A DNA stretch of 64,000 nt from Streptomyces collinus. GTDB taxonomy: Bacteria > Actinomycetota > Actinomycetes > Streptomycetales > Streptomycetaceae. The notes beneath the pieces were generated by a model. That model made no database searches. It was not told the DNA's origin and worked only from the letters and a program-made list of their open reading frames with translations. Shown in pieces: positions 1-8,408 of this stretch. Every line of letters starts with the position of its first letter. Position 1 is the stretch's first letter. Position numbers and translations under genes: made by a program. The stretch covers positions 5,518,001 to 5,582,000 of the forward strand of contig NZ_CP133771.1 in NCBI RefSeq assembly GCF_031348265.1, given 5' to 3'.

Positions 1-634
1 GCCGCGGACGCGCACCCGCCGCCGGGACGACTGGCGTGCCCGGGAGCGGCGCCACCTCGGACGGTCCCTGAAGACGACGCTCTCCGTGCTGCTCGCCAGC
101 CTCACGCTGGGCGGTGTCGCGGTGGCGGCGATCGGCGTGGCCGGATCGCCCGACGAGGGCCCGGAGGACGCCCCCGGCCGCTCGCCCGCGCCGAGCAGCG
201 TCCCGCGCGACCCGGCGCAGCAGCCTCCCCGTGGCAGCCACAGCCCGGGCACCGGCGCCGGTTCCTCGCCGGCTCACCCGGACCGGCCGGACGCCGCCCA
301 GGACGCCGAGGCCCACTGCGGCGCCTACGAGCGTGCCGGGGGACGCGGCAACGCCATGGACGCGACGGCCTGGCAGCGGCTCGTGGCCGCCGCCGGCGGT
401 GAGAGGAACGTCACGGCGTACTGCGCCGAGCGACGGGACGAACCACAGGCCGGGAGCGGCGGCTCCGGGAACGACGGGCCCGCCGAGGACGACGGCGCAC
501 CCGCCGCGAACGACGGTGCGGACAACGGGCCGGACAACGGCGCGGCCGACGGACCGGACAGCGGTGCGGGCAGGAGCGGGAGCGAGGGCAAGCGCTCCCA
601 GCCCGAAGGCCGGCCCAACGGCCGTAACGAATAA
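1..634 (+). CDS. Putative single-pass membrane protein with Cys-pair domain (5' end outside window)
   Basis: The frame is open from base 2 without a convincing start, so the gene begins to the left of the window. The visible part has a basic, Arg-rich cytoplasmic stretch, one hydrophobic segment (about bases 75-150), a long Pro/Gly/Ser-rich linker, a short domain bounded by two cysteines (codons 317-319 and 422-424) with a conserved-looking Trp, and an Asn/Gly/Asp-rich tail. This plan resembles the sigma-factor partner at 1691-2686, which also ends in a Cys-pair domain and a low-complexity tail. A role as a sensor or anti-sigma-like protein is an inference from that likeness; no enzyme motif is visible. 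Confidence 0.6.
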   Translation, partial: PRTRTRRRDDWRARERRHLGRSLKTTLSVLLASLTLGGVAVAAIGVAGSPDEGPEDAPGRSPAPSSVPRDPAQQPPRGSHSPGTGAGSSPAHPDRPDAAQDAEAHCGAYERAGGRGNAMDATAWQRLVAAAGGERNVTAYCAERRDEPQAGSGGSGNDGPAEDDGAPAANDGADNGPDNGAADGPDSGAGRSGSEGKRSQPEGRPNGRNE

Positions 635-908
635 GGGATTCCACGAAGCGCCGGCCGGCACCGCCGGGCGGGACGCGCATCCGCCGGCACCTGCCTTGGC
701 AACGGCCGAGGCCGCCACCCCCCACAGGAGAGGCCCCGGCCGTCGCGCGGCACGGGCCGCGCGGCGGCCCGTACTCCCTACAGCGCCCGGTGTGCGTTTT
801 CTGTCACACCCCGCCGCGTCACGGCTTAGTTGCATCTCGGGCGGACATGGACGGGGAGTGGTTTCAGGTCGTAACGTGCCATTCGCGCCAAGGCGAAGGC
901 GGTACGAC

Positions 909-945
909 CACCGCAACCACCTGCGGTCCAGGCACCGCAACCACC
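909..945 (+). repeat. 13-bp direct repeat upstream of ECF sigma gene
   Basis: CACCGCAACCACC occurs exactly at 909-921 and 933-945, a period of 24 bases, about 75 bases before the sigma-factor start. It lies in the 382-base gap 635-1016, which otherwise holds no gene I can support. A weak candidate promoter (TGTCAC, 18-base gap, TTAGTT) sits at 802-831. The repeat may be a regulator site, but spacing is its only evidence. Confidence 0.35.
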
Positions 946-1016
946 AATTGAGCAACCACGACGGCGAGAACCCGGTCCGCGAGAGCGGCGCCGGTTTAGG
1001 CGCAGAAGGGCGCGCG

Positions 1017-1691
1017 GTGCTGGGGGACGACGCGGAGCTGACCGCCGCGGTGCGCGCGGCACAGGACGGAGACGAAGACGCGTTCCGGACTGTGTACCGC
1101 ACCGTTCACCCGCGGCTGCTCGGGTACGTACGGACACTCGTCGGCGACCCCGACGCCGAGGACGTCACATCCGAGGCGTGGCTCCAGATAGCCCGCGATC
1201 TGGAGCGGTTCACCGGCGACGCGGACCGGTTCCGCGGCTGGGCCGCCCGGATCGCCCGCAACCGCGCCCTGGACCACATACGCATGCGCGGGCGCCGGCC
1301 CGCGATCGGTGGTGACGAGACCGAGCTGACCGGCCGGGCCGCCGAGTCGGACACCGCCGGCGAGGCCATCGAGGCGCTCGCCACCGACGGCGCGTTCTCC
1401 CTGATCTCCCGGCTGCCGCAGGACCAGGCCGAGGCGGTCGTGCTGCGCGTGGTGGTGGGCCTGGACGCGAAGAGCGCCGCCGAGACGCTCGGCAAGCGTC
1501 CGGGCGCTGTCCGCACGGCGGCGCACCGCGGTCTGAAGCGGCTCGCCGAACTGCTCGGCGACGACCCGCAGGCCGATCCGGAATCGGCCGGGGTGCTCGA
1601 CGCCCTGCCGCCCCAGCGAGAACCGCGCCGCGGTGCCGTGACGTCCGCAGGTGTGACGCGTAGCGTTGCGCGGACGCAGAAGGATGTGTGA
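1017..1691 (+). CDS. ECF-type RNA polymerase sigma factor
   Basis: A 224-residue extracytoplasmic-function sigma factor. Region 2 is recognisable by DAEDVTSEAWLQI followed by the promoter-melting helix WAARIARNRALDHIR. Region 4 has the helix-turn-helix around LDAKSAAETLGKRPGAVRTA. The frame is open far upstream, but that part is Arg/Pro-rich and noncoding-like. GTG at 1017 is preferred because AGAAGGG lies 7 bases before it; TTG at 948 is possible. The stop overlaps the start of the next gene (TGATG), so the two are translationally coupled, as is usual for a sigma/anti-sigma pair. The target promoter is not known. Confidence 0.85.
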   Translation: MLGDDAELTAAVRAAQDGDEDAFRTVYRTVHPRLLGYVRTLVGDPDAEDVTSEAWLQIARDLERFTGDADRFRGWAARIARNRALDHIRMRGRRPAIGGDETELTGRAAESDTAGEAIEALATDGAFSLISRLPQDQAEAVVLRVVVGLDAKSAAETLGKRPGAVRTAAHRGLKRLAELLGDDPQADPESAGVLDALPPQREPRRGAVTSAGVTRSVARTQKDV

Positions 1692-2686
1692 TGGCCGACG
1701 AGCAGTACAGGTGGCTGGACCGCGAAACGGCGGAGCGTTTGCTGAGCGGAGAGCCACCCGGAGCTGTCGAAGGCGCCGGCCGGGACCAGGCCGAACACCT
1801 CGCCAGAACCCTCGGCGCGTTGTCCGCCAAACCCCCGCTGACCAGCGATGAACTCCCCGGCGAGGCCGCCGCGGTGGCCGCTTTCCGCAAGGCCCGCGCG
1901 GAACGCGCCGACGCGAGGGCGGCCCGTGCGGCCACCGGCGGACGGGACGCGGCCGGGACCACCGACGCCGGGCTGGTCCGTATCGGCAGCCCCGGCGGCA
2001 GCGGCGGCGGGTCCGCACGCCGGCCCCGCTGGGCCCGTCCCGCACGCTTCGCCCTGGCCGCCGTGCTGGCCGTCGGCATGGCCGGCGGGGTCGCCCTCGC
2101 GGCCGGAACCGGAGCCCTGAGAGCGCCGTTCGGCGGCGACGAGCCCGACCCCGGCGCCTCCGTCTCGGCCGCCGCCACTCACCCGGAACGCCCGCTGGTG
2201 TCGCCCTCGCCGAGTGACGCCGTGCAGGGCGGCTCCACCCCCGAGGACGCCCCGGGCGGCTCGTCCACGGGCGGGTCCGGTACCCGGGACCGGGACGAGC
2301 GGCGCGACGACGCGGCCCCGAAGCCGAAGGACCGGGAAGGCCGCTCCGGCGACCACCGCAGGGAGATCACCTCCGCCTGCCGCGACCTCCGCGACGGCAA
2401 GCGGCTCGACCCCGACCGCAGGCGCGCCCTGCGGGACGCGGCGGACGGCCTCCGGGTGGGGAAGTACTGCAAGGGCGTCCTGTCCCCGGCCGGCCCCCGC
2501 TCCGGGGAGCGCCGGCACGACGACCGCGCGGACCAGGGCCGGCACCACGGCAAGGGCGCGGACCGGGACCGCGACCAGGACCGGAAGCAGGACCGGAAGC
2601 AGGACCGGAAGCAGGACAAGGCCGAGCGGAAGAGCGACCGGCAGGCCGACCGGAAGGCCGATCAGCGGTCCGGCAAGAAGGACTGA
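1691..2686 (+). CDS. Membrane-anchored putative anti-sigma factor, coupled to the ECF sigma gene
   Basis: A 331-residue protein whose ATG overlaps the sigma-factor stop by one base. The cytoplasmic N-terminal ~115 residues would meet the sigma factor. A single hydrophobic segment follows (about residues 118-138, with LAAVLAVGMAGGVALAA), then a Pro/Ser/Gly linker, a short domain with two cysteines (CRDL ... KYC) and a strongly charged tail with three exact DRKQ repeats. No HxxxCxxC zinc anti-sigma motif is present. The role is inferred from position and topology. The Cys-pair domain resembles the one in the truncated gene at 1-634. GTG at 1688 would add one residue. Confidence 0.65.
   Translation: MADEQYRWLDRETAERLLSGEPPGAVEGAGRDQAEHLARTLGALSAKPPLTSDELPGEAAAVAAFRKARAERADARAARAATGGRDAAGTTDAGLVRIGSPGGSGGGSARRPRWARPARFALAAVLAVGMAGGVALAAGTGALRAPFGGDEPDPGASVSAAATHPERPLVSPSPSDAVQGGSTPEDAPGGSSTGGSGTRDRDERRDDAAPKPKDREGRSGDHRREITSACRDLRDGKRLDPDRRRALRDAADGLRVGKYCKGVLSPAGPRSGERRHDDRADQGRHHGKGADRDRDQDRKQDRKQDRKQDKAERKSDRQADRKADQRSGKKD
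2579..2614 (+). repeat. Three 12-bp tandem repeats inside the anti-sigma gene
   Basis: GACCGGAAGCAG is repeated three times without change and encodes DRKQ each time, in the extracytoplasmic low-complexity tail. The 12-base unit keeps the reading frame, so copy number can vary without a frameshift. Just past the stop, 2690-2740 holds further GATGACGGC-like 9-base repeats. The rest of the gap 2687-2980 shows no supported feature. Confidence 0.8.
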
Positions 2687-2980
2687 CTGTGATGACGGCG
2701 ATGACGGCCATGACGGCCAGGTCGGCGATGACGGCGCGAACCATGGCCGGTCGGGAAGCGCTCTCGCACCGCTGTGACCTGCGGTTTCGTACCCGCTGAA
2801 AATCTTCCGGCCGAGGGTGTGACGTTTTCGGCCGCCCCGGCGCAGTAATGAGTGAGCCGACTGGTCATCGGCCGTCGCACAGAGCCGGGGTTCCCCCCGT
2901 ACCTACGGCTCGTGCACCTGAGCGCGGGCGGGACACGTTCCCCCGGTCCCGCCCGCGCCCCATCCTTCCTCTCCCCGCCG

Positions 2981-3829
2981 TCACCAGGACACGACGACCT
3001 TGTCGCCGTTGCGGACCTGCGCGTACAGCTGTGCGATCGCCGTCTCGTCCCGTACGTTGACGCAGCCGTGCGAGGCGCCCGCGTAGCCCCGGGCGGCGAA
3101 GTCCGCCGAGAAGTGCACGGCCTGGCCGCCGCTGAAGAACATCGCGTAGGGCATGGGCGAGTCGTAGAGCGTCGAGACGTGGTCGCGGGACTTCCAGTAG
3201 ACGGAGAAGACGCCCTCCCGGGTCGGCGTGCCCTGCGAGCCGAAGCGGACCGCCATCGTCGACACGGTCCGTCCGCCGACCATCCAGCGCAGCGTCCTGC
3301 TGGTCTTGTCGATGCAGAGCACCCGGCCGGTCCGGCAGCGCACGTCCGGCGGGTCGGCCCGCTGGCCGCCCATCAGATACAGGTCCCACCGGCCCGGCTC
3401 GCGCGTCATGCGCAGCAGCCGCTGCCAGGTGACGGCGTCGGCCTTTCCGGTGCTCGGCAGCCCCCGCTTGCCCTGGAAGCCGCTCACCGCCCGCTCGGTC
3501 GGCTCGTCGTAGGTGCCCGTCGGCCCGTCGAACAGCCAGGCGACCTGCCGCAGCCGGGCCTGCAGCTCCCGGACGTCCCGGCCGGCGTCGCCGCGGGACC
3601 ACAGCACGCGGGGCGGTGCGGGGGCGGCACGGGGCTTGTCGTCGTCCGGCCGCGGCGCGGGGTCCGGCCCGCCGCCGTCACCGGCGGGCGTGCGGCCCGG
3701 GGACGGGGTGGTGCTGGGCAGCTCGATGTGCACCGGCGAGCGGCGCTTCCCCTCGCCGTCGGGGGTCTGCACCGTGCAGCCGGTCAGCGCGGCCACCACG
3801 ACGAGTCCCGCTACGAACGCTCTCCCCAT
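2981..3829 (-). CDS. L,D-transpeptidase (YkuD) lipoprotein with peptidoglycan-binding domain
   Basis: A 282-residue secreted enzyme that would form 3-3 peptidoglycan cross-links on the outer face of the membrane. The start at 3829 places a lipoprotein signal directly at the N-terminus with lipobox LTGC. A Pro-rich spacer follows, then a PG_binding_1-type domain (DVRELQARLRQVAWLFDG) and a C-terminal YkuD domain with the catalytic motif SHGCVNV, where Cys is the nucleophile. A start 12 codons upstream would push the signal peptide inward and is less likely. It is divergent from the mutase gene and has no obvious operon partner. Confidence 0.9.
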   Translation of the reverse strand: MGRAFVAGLVVVAALTGCTVQTPDGEGKRRSPVHIELPSTTPSPGRTPAGDGGGPDPAPRPDDDKPRAAPAPPRVLWSRGDAGRDVRELQARLRQVAWLFDGPTGTYDEPTERAVSGFQGKRGLPSTGKADAVTWQRLLRMTREPGRWDLYLMGGQRADPPDVRCRTGRVLCIDKTSRTLRWMVGGRTVSTMAVRFGSQGTPTREGVFSVYWKSRDHVSTLYDSPMPYAMFFSGGQAVHFSADFAARGYAGASHGCVNVRDETAIAQLYAQVRNGDKVVVSW

Positions 3830-3968
3830 GCCCGTAGTACGCACACGGCCCCCCGCTCGTCTCACCGGTGTGCCCGGATGTCACCTGAGATGTTCCCCGG
3901 GCGTGACCGGCCGTGAACCAGGGGGCATGGTGGTGAGCGAGGTCACTCTCGGCGGGAGGCAATCCACC

Positions 3969-5549
3969 ATGGCGCGTGAGTCGGAGTCCGGACTGCCCAT
4001 CGAGCCGGTCTACGGGCCGCAGGCCCTCCAGGGCTGGGATCCGGCGGAGAAGCTGGGGGAGCCGGGGGAGTTCCCGTACACCCGCGGTGTGTACCCGTCG
4101 ATGTACACGGGCCGTCCGTGGACGATGCGCCAGTACGCGGGGTTCGGTACGGCCGCGGAGTCCAACGCCCGATACCGGCAGCTGATCGCGCACGGTACGA
4201 CGGGTCTGTCGGTCGCCTTCGACCTGCCCACCCAGATGGGCCACGACTCCGACGCCCCGATCGCGCACGGCGAGGTCGGCAAGGTGGGGGTGGCCATCGA
4301 CTCGGTCGAGGACATGCGGGTGCTGTTCGGCGGGATCCCGCTGGACCGGGTGTCGACGTCGATGACGATCAACGCCCCGGCGGCCCCGCTGCTGCTCCTG
4401 TACCAGCTGGTCGCGGAGGAGCAGGGGGTCGGCGCGGACCGGCTGACGGGCACGATCCAGAACGACGTGCTGAAGGAGTACATCGCCCGGGGGACCTACA
4501 TCTTCCCGCCGAAGCCGTCGCTGCGGCTGATCGCGGACACCTTCCGGTACTGCCGGGCCGAGATCCCGAGGTGGAACACCATTTCCATCTCCGGCTATCA
4601 CATGGCCGAGGCGGGCGCCTCGCCCGCGCAGGAGATCGCCTTCACCCTGGCCGACGGCATCGAGTACGTGCGCACCGCCGTGGCCGCCGGCATGGACGTG
4701 GACGATTTCGCCCCGCGGCTGTCGTTCTTCTTCGTGGCGCGGACCACGATCCTGGAGGAGGTCGCGAAGTTCCGTGCCGCGCGGCGGATCTGGGCGCGGG
4801 TGATGCGCGAGGAGTTCGGGGCGCGGAATCCGAAGTCGCTGATGCTGCGGTTCCACACCCAGACGGCCGGGGTGCAGCTGACGGCCCAGCAGCCCGAGGT
4901 GAACCTGGTCCGGGTCGCCGTGCAGGGCCTGGCCGCGGTGCTGGGCGGGACGCAGTCGCTGCACACCAACTCCTTCGACGAGGCCATCGCCCTGCCCACC
5001 GACAGGTCGGCACGGCTCGCTCTGCGCACCCAGCAGGTCCTGGCCTACGAAACCGACGTGACCGCGACCGTCGACCCCTTCGCCGGGTCCTACGTCGTCG
5101 AGAGGATGACCGACGACCTCGAAGCGGCGGCCGTGGCGCTGATGGACAGGGTTGAGGATCTCGGCGGGGCCGTCGAAGCCATCGAACAGGGCTTCCAGAA
5201 GGGCGAGATCGAACGCAACGCCTACCGCATCGCCCAGGAGACCGACTCCGGAGAGCGGGTCGTCGTCGGCGTCAACCGCTTCCGGCTGGACGAGGAAGAG
5301 CCCTACGAGCCGCTGCGCGTCGACCCCGCCATCGAGGCCCGGCAGGCCGAACGCCTGGCCGAGCTGCGCGCGGAGCGCGACCGGCCGGCCGTGGACGCGG
5401 CCCTGGCGGCGCTGAAGAAGGCCGCCGAGGGCGACGACAACGTCCTCCACCCCATGAAGGAGGCCCTGCGCGCCCGCGCCACCGTCGGCGAGGTCTGCAA
5501 CGCACTGCGCGAGGTGTGGGGGGCGTACGTCCCGTCGGACGCCTTCTGA
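3969..5549 (+). CDS. Methylmalonyl-CoA mutase family, large (TIM-barrel) subunit
   Basis: A 526-residue subunit of an adenosylcobalamin-dependent acyl-CoA mutase. The substrate-barrel signatures are all present: RPWTMRQYAGF, VAFDLPTQMGHDSD, TGTIQNDVLKEY, SISGYHMAEAG and QSLHTNSFDEA. The protein ends where a C-terminal B12-binding domain would begin, so it needs a separate small subunit, not found in this window. That layout suits isobutyryl-CoA or related mutases as well as methylmalonyl-CoA mutase, so substrate is left open. ATG 3969 is chosen for GGGAGG about 10 bases upstream. Confidence 0.9.
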   Translation: MARESESGLPIEPVYGPQALQGWDPAEKLGEPGEFPYTRGVYPSMYTGRPWTMRQYAGFGTAAESNARYRQLIAHGTTGLSVAFDLPTQMGHDSDAPIAHGEVGKVGVAIDSVEDMRVLFGGIPLDRVSTSMTINAPAAPLLLLYQLVAEEQGVGADRLTGTIQNDVLKEYIARGTYIFPPKPSLRLIADTFRYCRAEIPRWNTISISGYHMAEAGASPAQEIAFTLADGIEYVRTAVAAGMDVDDFAPRLSFFFVARTTILEEVAKFRAARRIWARVMREEFGARNPKSLMLRFHTQTAGVQLTAQQPEVNLVRVAVQGLAAVLGGTQSLHTNSFDEAIALPTDRSARLALRTQQVLAYETDVTATVDPFAGSYVVERMTDDLEAAAVALMDRVEDLGGAVEAIEQGFQKGEIERNAYRIAQETDSGERVVVGVNRFRLDEEEPYEPLRVDPAIEARQAERLAELRAERDRPAVDAALAALKKAAEGDDNVLHPMKEALRARATVGEVCNALREVWGAYVPSDAF

Positions 5550-5567
5550 CCGAAGGGAAGGGCGGGG

Positions 5568-6245
5568 GTGTCAGACCCGCGTGCGACACTCATGCGCATG
5601 TTCGGCGTCATTGATCTGCCCACCTATCTGGCGGGCCTCGCCCTGATCGTCCTGCTGCCCGGTCCCAACTCGCTGTACGTGCTGTCCGTGGCCGCCCGCC
5701 GTGGCGTGCGCGCCGGGTACCGAGGCGCCGCCGGGGTCTGGTGCGGGGACACGGTGCTGATGACGCTGTCCGCGGCCGGAGTCGCCTCGCTGCTCCAGAC
5801 GAACGCCGTGCTGTTCGCCGTCGTCAGGTACGCGGGGGCCGGGTATCTGACCTGGCTGGCCGTCGGCATGCTGCGGGCCGCGTGGGGCATGTGGCGGGCC
5901 CGCGGGGAGCGGACCGCCGGTGACGAGGCGCCCGCGCCGGCCGGGGAGCGGCCCTTCCGCCGTGCCTTCGTCGTCAGCCTGTTCAATCCCAAGGCGATCC
6001 TCTTCTTCGTCGCCTTCTTCGTGCAGTTCGTGGATCCGGCGTACGCCCATCCCGCCCTGTCCTTCGTCGTCCTCGGAGTCCTCGCGCAGCTCGCCAGCGT
6101 GCTCTACCTCAGCGCGCTGATATTCGGCGGCACCAGGCTGGCCGCCGCCTTCCGCCGCCGCAGGCGCCTGTCGGCGGGGGCGACCTCGGCGGCGGGGGCG
6201 CTGTTCCTGGGCTTCGCCGTGAAGCTGTCGCTGGCGGGCCCGTAG
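5568..6245 (+). CDS. LysE/RhtB family amino-acid or metabolite exporter
   Basis: A 225-residue membrane protein with about six hydrophobic segments and the family's early motif LLPGPNSLYVLSVAARRG. FNPKAILFFVAFFVQFV marks the second half. Members export amino acids or related small molecules; the substrate is not readable from sequence. GTG 5568 follows AAGGGAAGG at a good distance, 18 bases after the mutase stop, so the two may be cotranscribed. ATG 5592 and ATG 5598 are alternative starts. Confidence 0.85.
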   Translation: MSDPRATLMRMFGVIDLPTYLAGLALIVLLPGPNSLYVLSVAARRGVRAGYRGAAGVWCGDTVLMTLSAAGVASLLQTNAVLFAVVRYAGAGYLTWLAVGMLRAAWGMWRARGERTAGDEAPAPAGERPFRRAFVVSLFNPKAILFFVAFFVQFVDPAYAHPALSFVVLGVLAQLASVLYLSALIFGGTRLAAAFRRRRRLSAGATSAAGALFLGFAVKLSLAGP

Positions 6246-6246
6246 G

Positions 6247-7668
6247 TCAGGCCCGCCGGCAGAGGCCGAAGCGGGCCAGGTAGTCCGGGAGTCCGGCCGC
6301 CGTGTCCGCTGCCCAGCCGACATGGCCGTCGGGGCGGACGAGGTACAGGCCGGGCCCGTACGTCCCGGGTGCGGGGCCCCGTACGACCCGGATCCGCCCG
6401 CCGGGATCCGGTGCCGGTGCGCCGCCCAGGGCCAGCAGCGTCCAGTGCGGGCCGCGGAACGCGTCGAAGAGCCGGACGCCGGCCACCGTCCCGTCGGGTG
6501 CGCGGTCGCCCGCCCGCAGCGCGCCCGGGTCCGTCCGGGTCTCGTGGGTGAGCGGCGACTTCCGGTAGCCGATCCCGAGTTGGCGGGTCGCCCCGCCGCG
6601 CCGGGTCTCGCCGCGGTGCACACGCGTGGACAGTCCGAGCACATCGGCGGCCACGGGCCGCCGCTCCTCCTCGTAGGAGTCGAGCAGGGCCGCCTCCGCG
6701 CCGTCCCGCAGCACCGCGCCCAGCTTCCAGCCCAGGTTGTAGGCGTCCTGGACGCTGGTGTTGAGGCCCTGACCGCCCGCGGGGGAGTGCACGTGCGCCG
6801 CGTCCCCGGCGAGGAAGACCCGCCCGGAGCGGAAGCGGTCCGCGAGGGCCGCCCGGGGGCGGAAGTCCGAGGCCCAGCTCAGCTCCGTCACACACTCGGG
6901 CGCGAGGTGCGAGCGGGTGGCGACGACCTTCCGGATGCCCTCCAGGGAGAGGTCCGGTGCCGTCCCGTCCGGGAACTGCGCCACCAGCTGGAAGTCCTCG
7001 GTGCCCGGCAGCGGGCAGATCGCGAGGAAGCCCTCGCCCTCGCCGGGCGGGAAGACGTGCCAGTTGTCCCGGTCGAGGCCGCTGACCCGGACGTCCGCCA
7101 CCAGCGTCGGGCTCGGATCGACGGTCTCGCCCGTCATGCCGATGCCGAGCAGCCTGCGCACGGTCGAGCGGCCGCCGTCCGCCGCCACGGCGTACCGGGC
7201 GGTGACGGCCTCGCCCGAGGCGAACTCCGCGCGCACCCCGCCCTCGTCCTGCGTCAGCCCGACGAGCTCCCGGCCGAAGGCCACCTCGCCGCCCAGCTCC
7301 GCCAGCCGCGCCCGCAGGATCCGCTGCGTGCGCCACTGCGGCACCATCCACGGCTCGTTGTACGGCGCGTCCTCGGTCGGCTCGGCCGCGTCGAACATCC
7401 GGTGCTCGCCCGCCCGCCTGCCGTCCTGCCAGATCATCCCCACCGGGTAGGTGCCGCCCGCCGCGCGGATCGCGTCCAGTACGCCCAGGTCGTCGAAGAC
7501 CTCCATCGTGCGCGGCTGGATCCCCTTGCCGCGCGAGCCGGGGAACAACGCCCCCGCCCGCTCGGCGACCAGCGCGGGCACGCCCCGCCGGGCGAGGTCG
7601 ATGCCGAGTGCCAGGCCCGTCGGGCCCGCGCCCACCACCAGCACGTCCGTGTCCCTGGTCGGCTTCAT
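6247..7668 (-). CDS. FAD-dependent aromatic monooxygenase (group A hydroxylase)
   Basis: A 473-residue flavoprotein hydroxylase. It has the N-terminal dinucleotide fold (VVGAGPTGLALG), the middle DG motif region (ADGGRSTVRR) and the FAD-ribityl GD motif (RVFLAGDAAHVHSP), then a C-terminal thioredoxin-like domain of the kind seen in polyketide and rifampicin hydroxylases. It would insert oxygen into an aromatic or polyketide-like substrate using NAD(P)H. ATG 7668 is chosen because GGAGAGGG precedes it. It is divergent from a TetR gene; two palindromic operators lie between, so it is probably repressed until a ligand, perhaps its substrate, binds TetR. Confidence 0.88.
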   Translation of the reverse strand: MKPTRDTDVLVVGAGPTGLALGIDLARRGVPALVAERAGALFPGSRGKGIQPRTMEVFDDLGVLDAIRAAGGTYPVGMIWQDGRRAGEHRMFDAAEPTEDAPYNEPWMVPQWRTQRILRARLAELGGEVAFGRELVGLTQDEGGVRAEFASGEAVTARYAVAADGGRSTVRRLLGIGMTGETVDPSPTLVADVRVSGLDRDNWHVFPPGEGEGFLAICPLPGTEDFQLVAQFPDGTAPDLSLEGIRKVVATRSHLAPECVTELSWASDFRPRAALADRFRSGRVFLAGDAAHVHSPAGGQGLNTSVQDAYNLGWKLGAVLRDGAEAALLDSYEEERRPVAADVLGLSTRVHRGETRRGGATRQLGIGYRKSPLTHETRTDPGALRAGDRAPDGTVAGVRLFDAFRGPHWTLLALGGAPAPDPGGRIRVVRGPAPGTYGPGLYLVRPDGHVGWAADTAAGLPDYLARFGLCRRA

Positions 7669-7681
7669 CGGCCACCCTCTC

Positions 7682-7696
7682 CTTAACGCTGTTAAG
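7682..7696. promoter_or_regulatory. TetR operator, copy 1
   Basis: CTTAAC-GCT-GTTAAG, a perfect 6-3-6 palindrome, lies 14 bases upstream of the monooxygenase start. An identical arm pair recurs at 7720-7734. Confidence 0.8.
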
Positions 7697-7719
7697 TAGC
7701 TCCGCTTCACGAGGGTCGC

Positions 7720-7734
7720 CTTAACGGTGTTAAG
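7720..7734. promoter_or_regulatory. TetR operator, copy 2
   Basis: CTTAAC-GGT-GTTAAG, a perfect 6-3-6 palindrome centred 38 bases from copy 1 and ending 9 bases before the TetR start. One site faces each divergent gene, which suggests joint repression and autoregulation. Confidence 0.8.
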
Positions 7735-7743
7735 TTGTCAAGC

Positions 7744-8394
7744 GTGAGTACGGAACGACGCGAGCCCCTGGACCGCCGACGGGTCGCGGACACCGCGCTG
7801 CGGCTGCTGAACGAGACGGGCCTGGACGGCCTGACCCTGCGTGCCATCGCCCGGGAACTGGACGTGAAGGCGCCCGCCCTCTACTGGCACTTCAAGGACA
7901 AGCAGGCGCTGCTCGACGAGATGGCGACGGAGATGTTCCGCCGGATGGTCGCCGGTACCGCCCTCGACCCCGCCGACACCTGGCGGGAGCGGCTGCTGAG
8001 GACCAACCGGGGGCTGCGCGCGGCGCTGCTCGGCTACCGGGACGGCGCGAAGGTGTTCAGCGGCTCACGCTTCACCGGCATCGAGCACGCGGGCCAGATG
8101 GAGGACAGCCTGCGCCTGTTCACGGCCGCCGGTTTCACCCTCGCCCAGGCGGCCCGCGCGCTCACCACGACGTACCTGTACACACTGGGCTTCGTCACCG
8201 AGGAGCAGGGCGTCCAGCCGCTGCCGGGCGAGCGCCGCGAGGGCTACGACATGGACGAACGCGCCCGCCTGATGGCCGACTTTCCCTTGTCGGCTCAGGC
8301 GGGCGCGGAGATCTTCGAGGACTACGACCGGCACTTCGAGGAGGGACTCGCCCTCGTGATCGAGGGGATCGGGGCGCGCTACGGGGTCTCATGA
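7744..8394 (+). CDS. TetR family repressor (TetR_C_1 type)
   Basis: A 216-residue regulator. The N-terminal helix-turn-helix is clear (LDGLTLRAIARELDVKAPALYWHFKDKQALLDEMA), and the C-terminal part resembles the tetracycline-repressor ligand domain. GTG 7744 is preferred to TTG 7735 because the operator at 7720-7734 would otherwise almost touch the coding sequence. No Shine-Dalgarno sequence is obvious, so the message may be leaderless. It most likely controls itself and the divergent monooxygenase. Confidence 0.87.
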   Translation: MSTERREPLDRRRVADTALRLLNETGLDGLTLRAIARELDVKAPALYWHFKDKQALLDEMATEMFRRMVAGTALDPADTWRERLLRTNRGLRAALLGYRDGAKVFSGSRFTGIEHAGQMEDSLRLFTAAGFTLAQAARALTTTYLYTLGFVTEEQGVQPLPGERREGYDMDERARLMADFPLSAQAGAEIFEDYDRHFEEGLALVIEGIGARYGVS

Positions 8395-8408
8395 CGCGGT
8401 CCGGCGCG

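Noticed and set aside
114..1016. Long in-frame extension of the ECF sigma gene upstream of GTG 1017
   Set aside because: The extension is Arg/Thr/Pro-rich and overlaps the coding region of the first gene in another frame; a ribosome site favours 1017.
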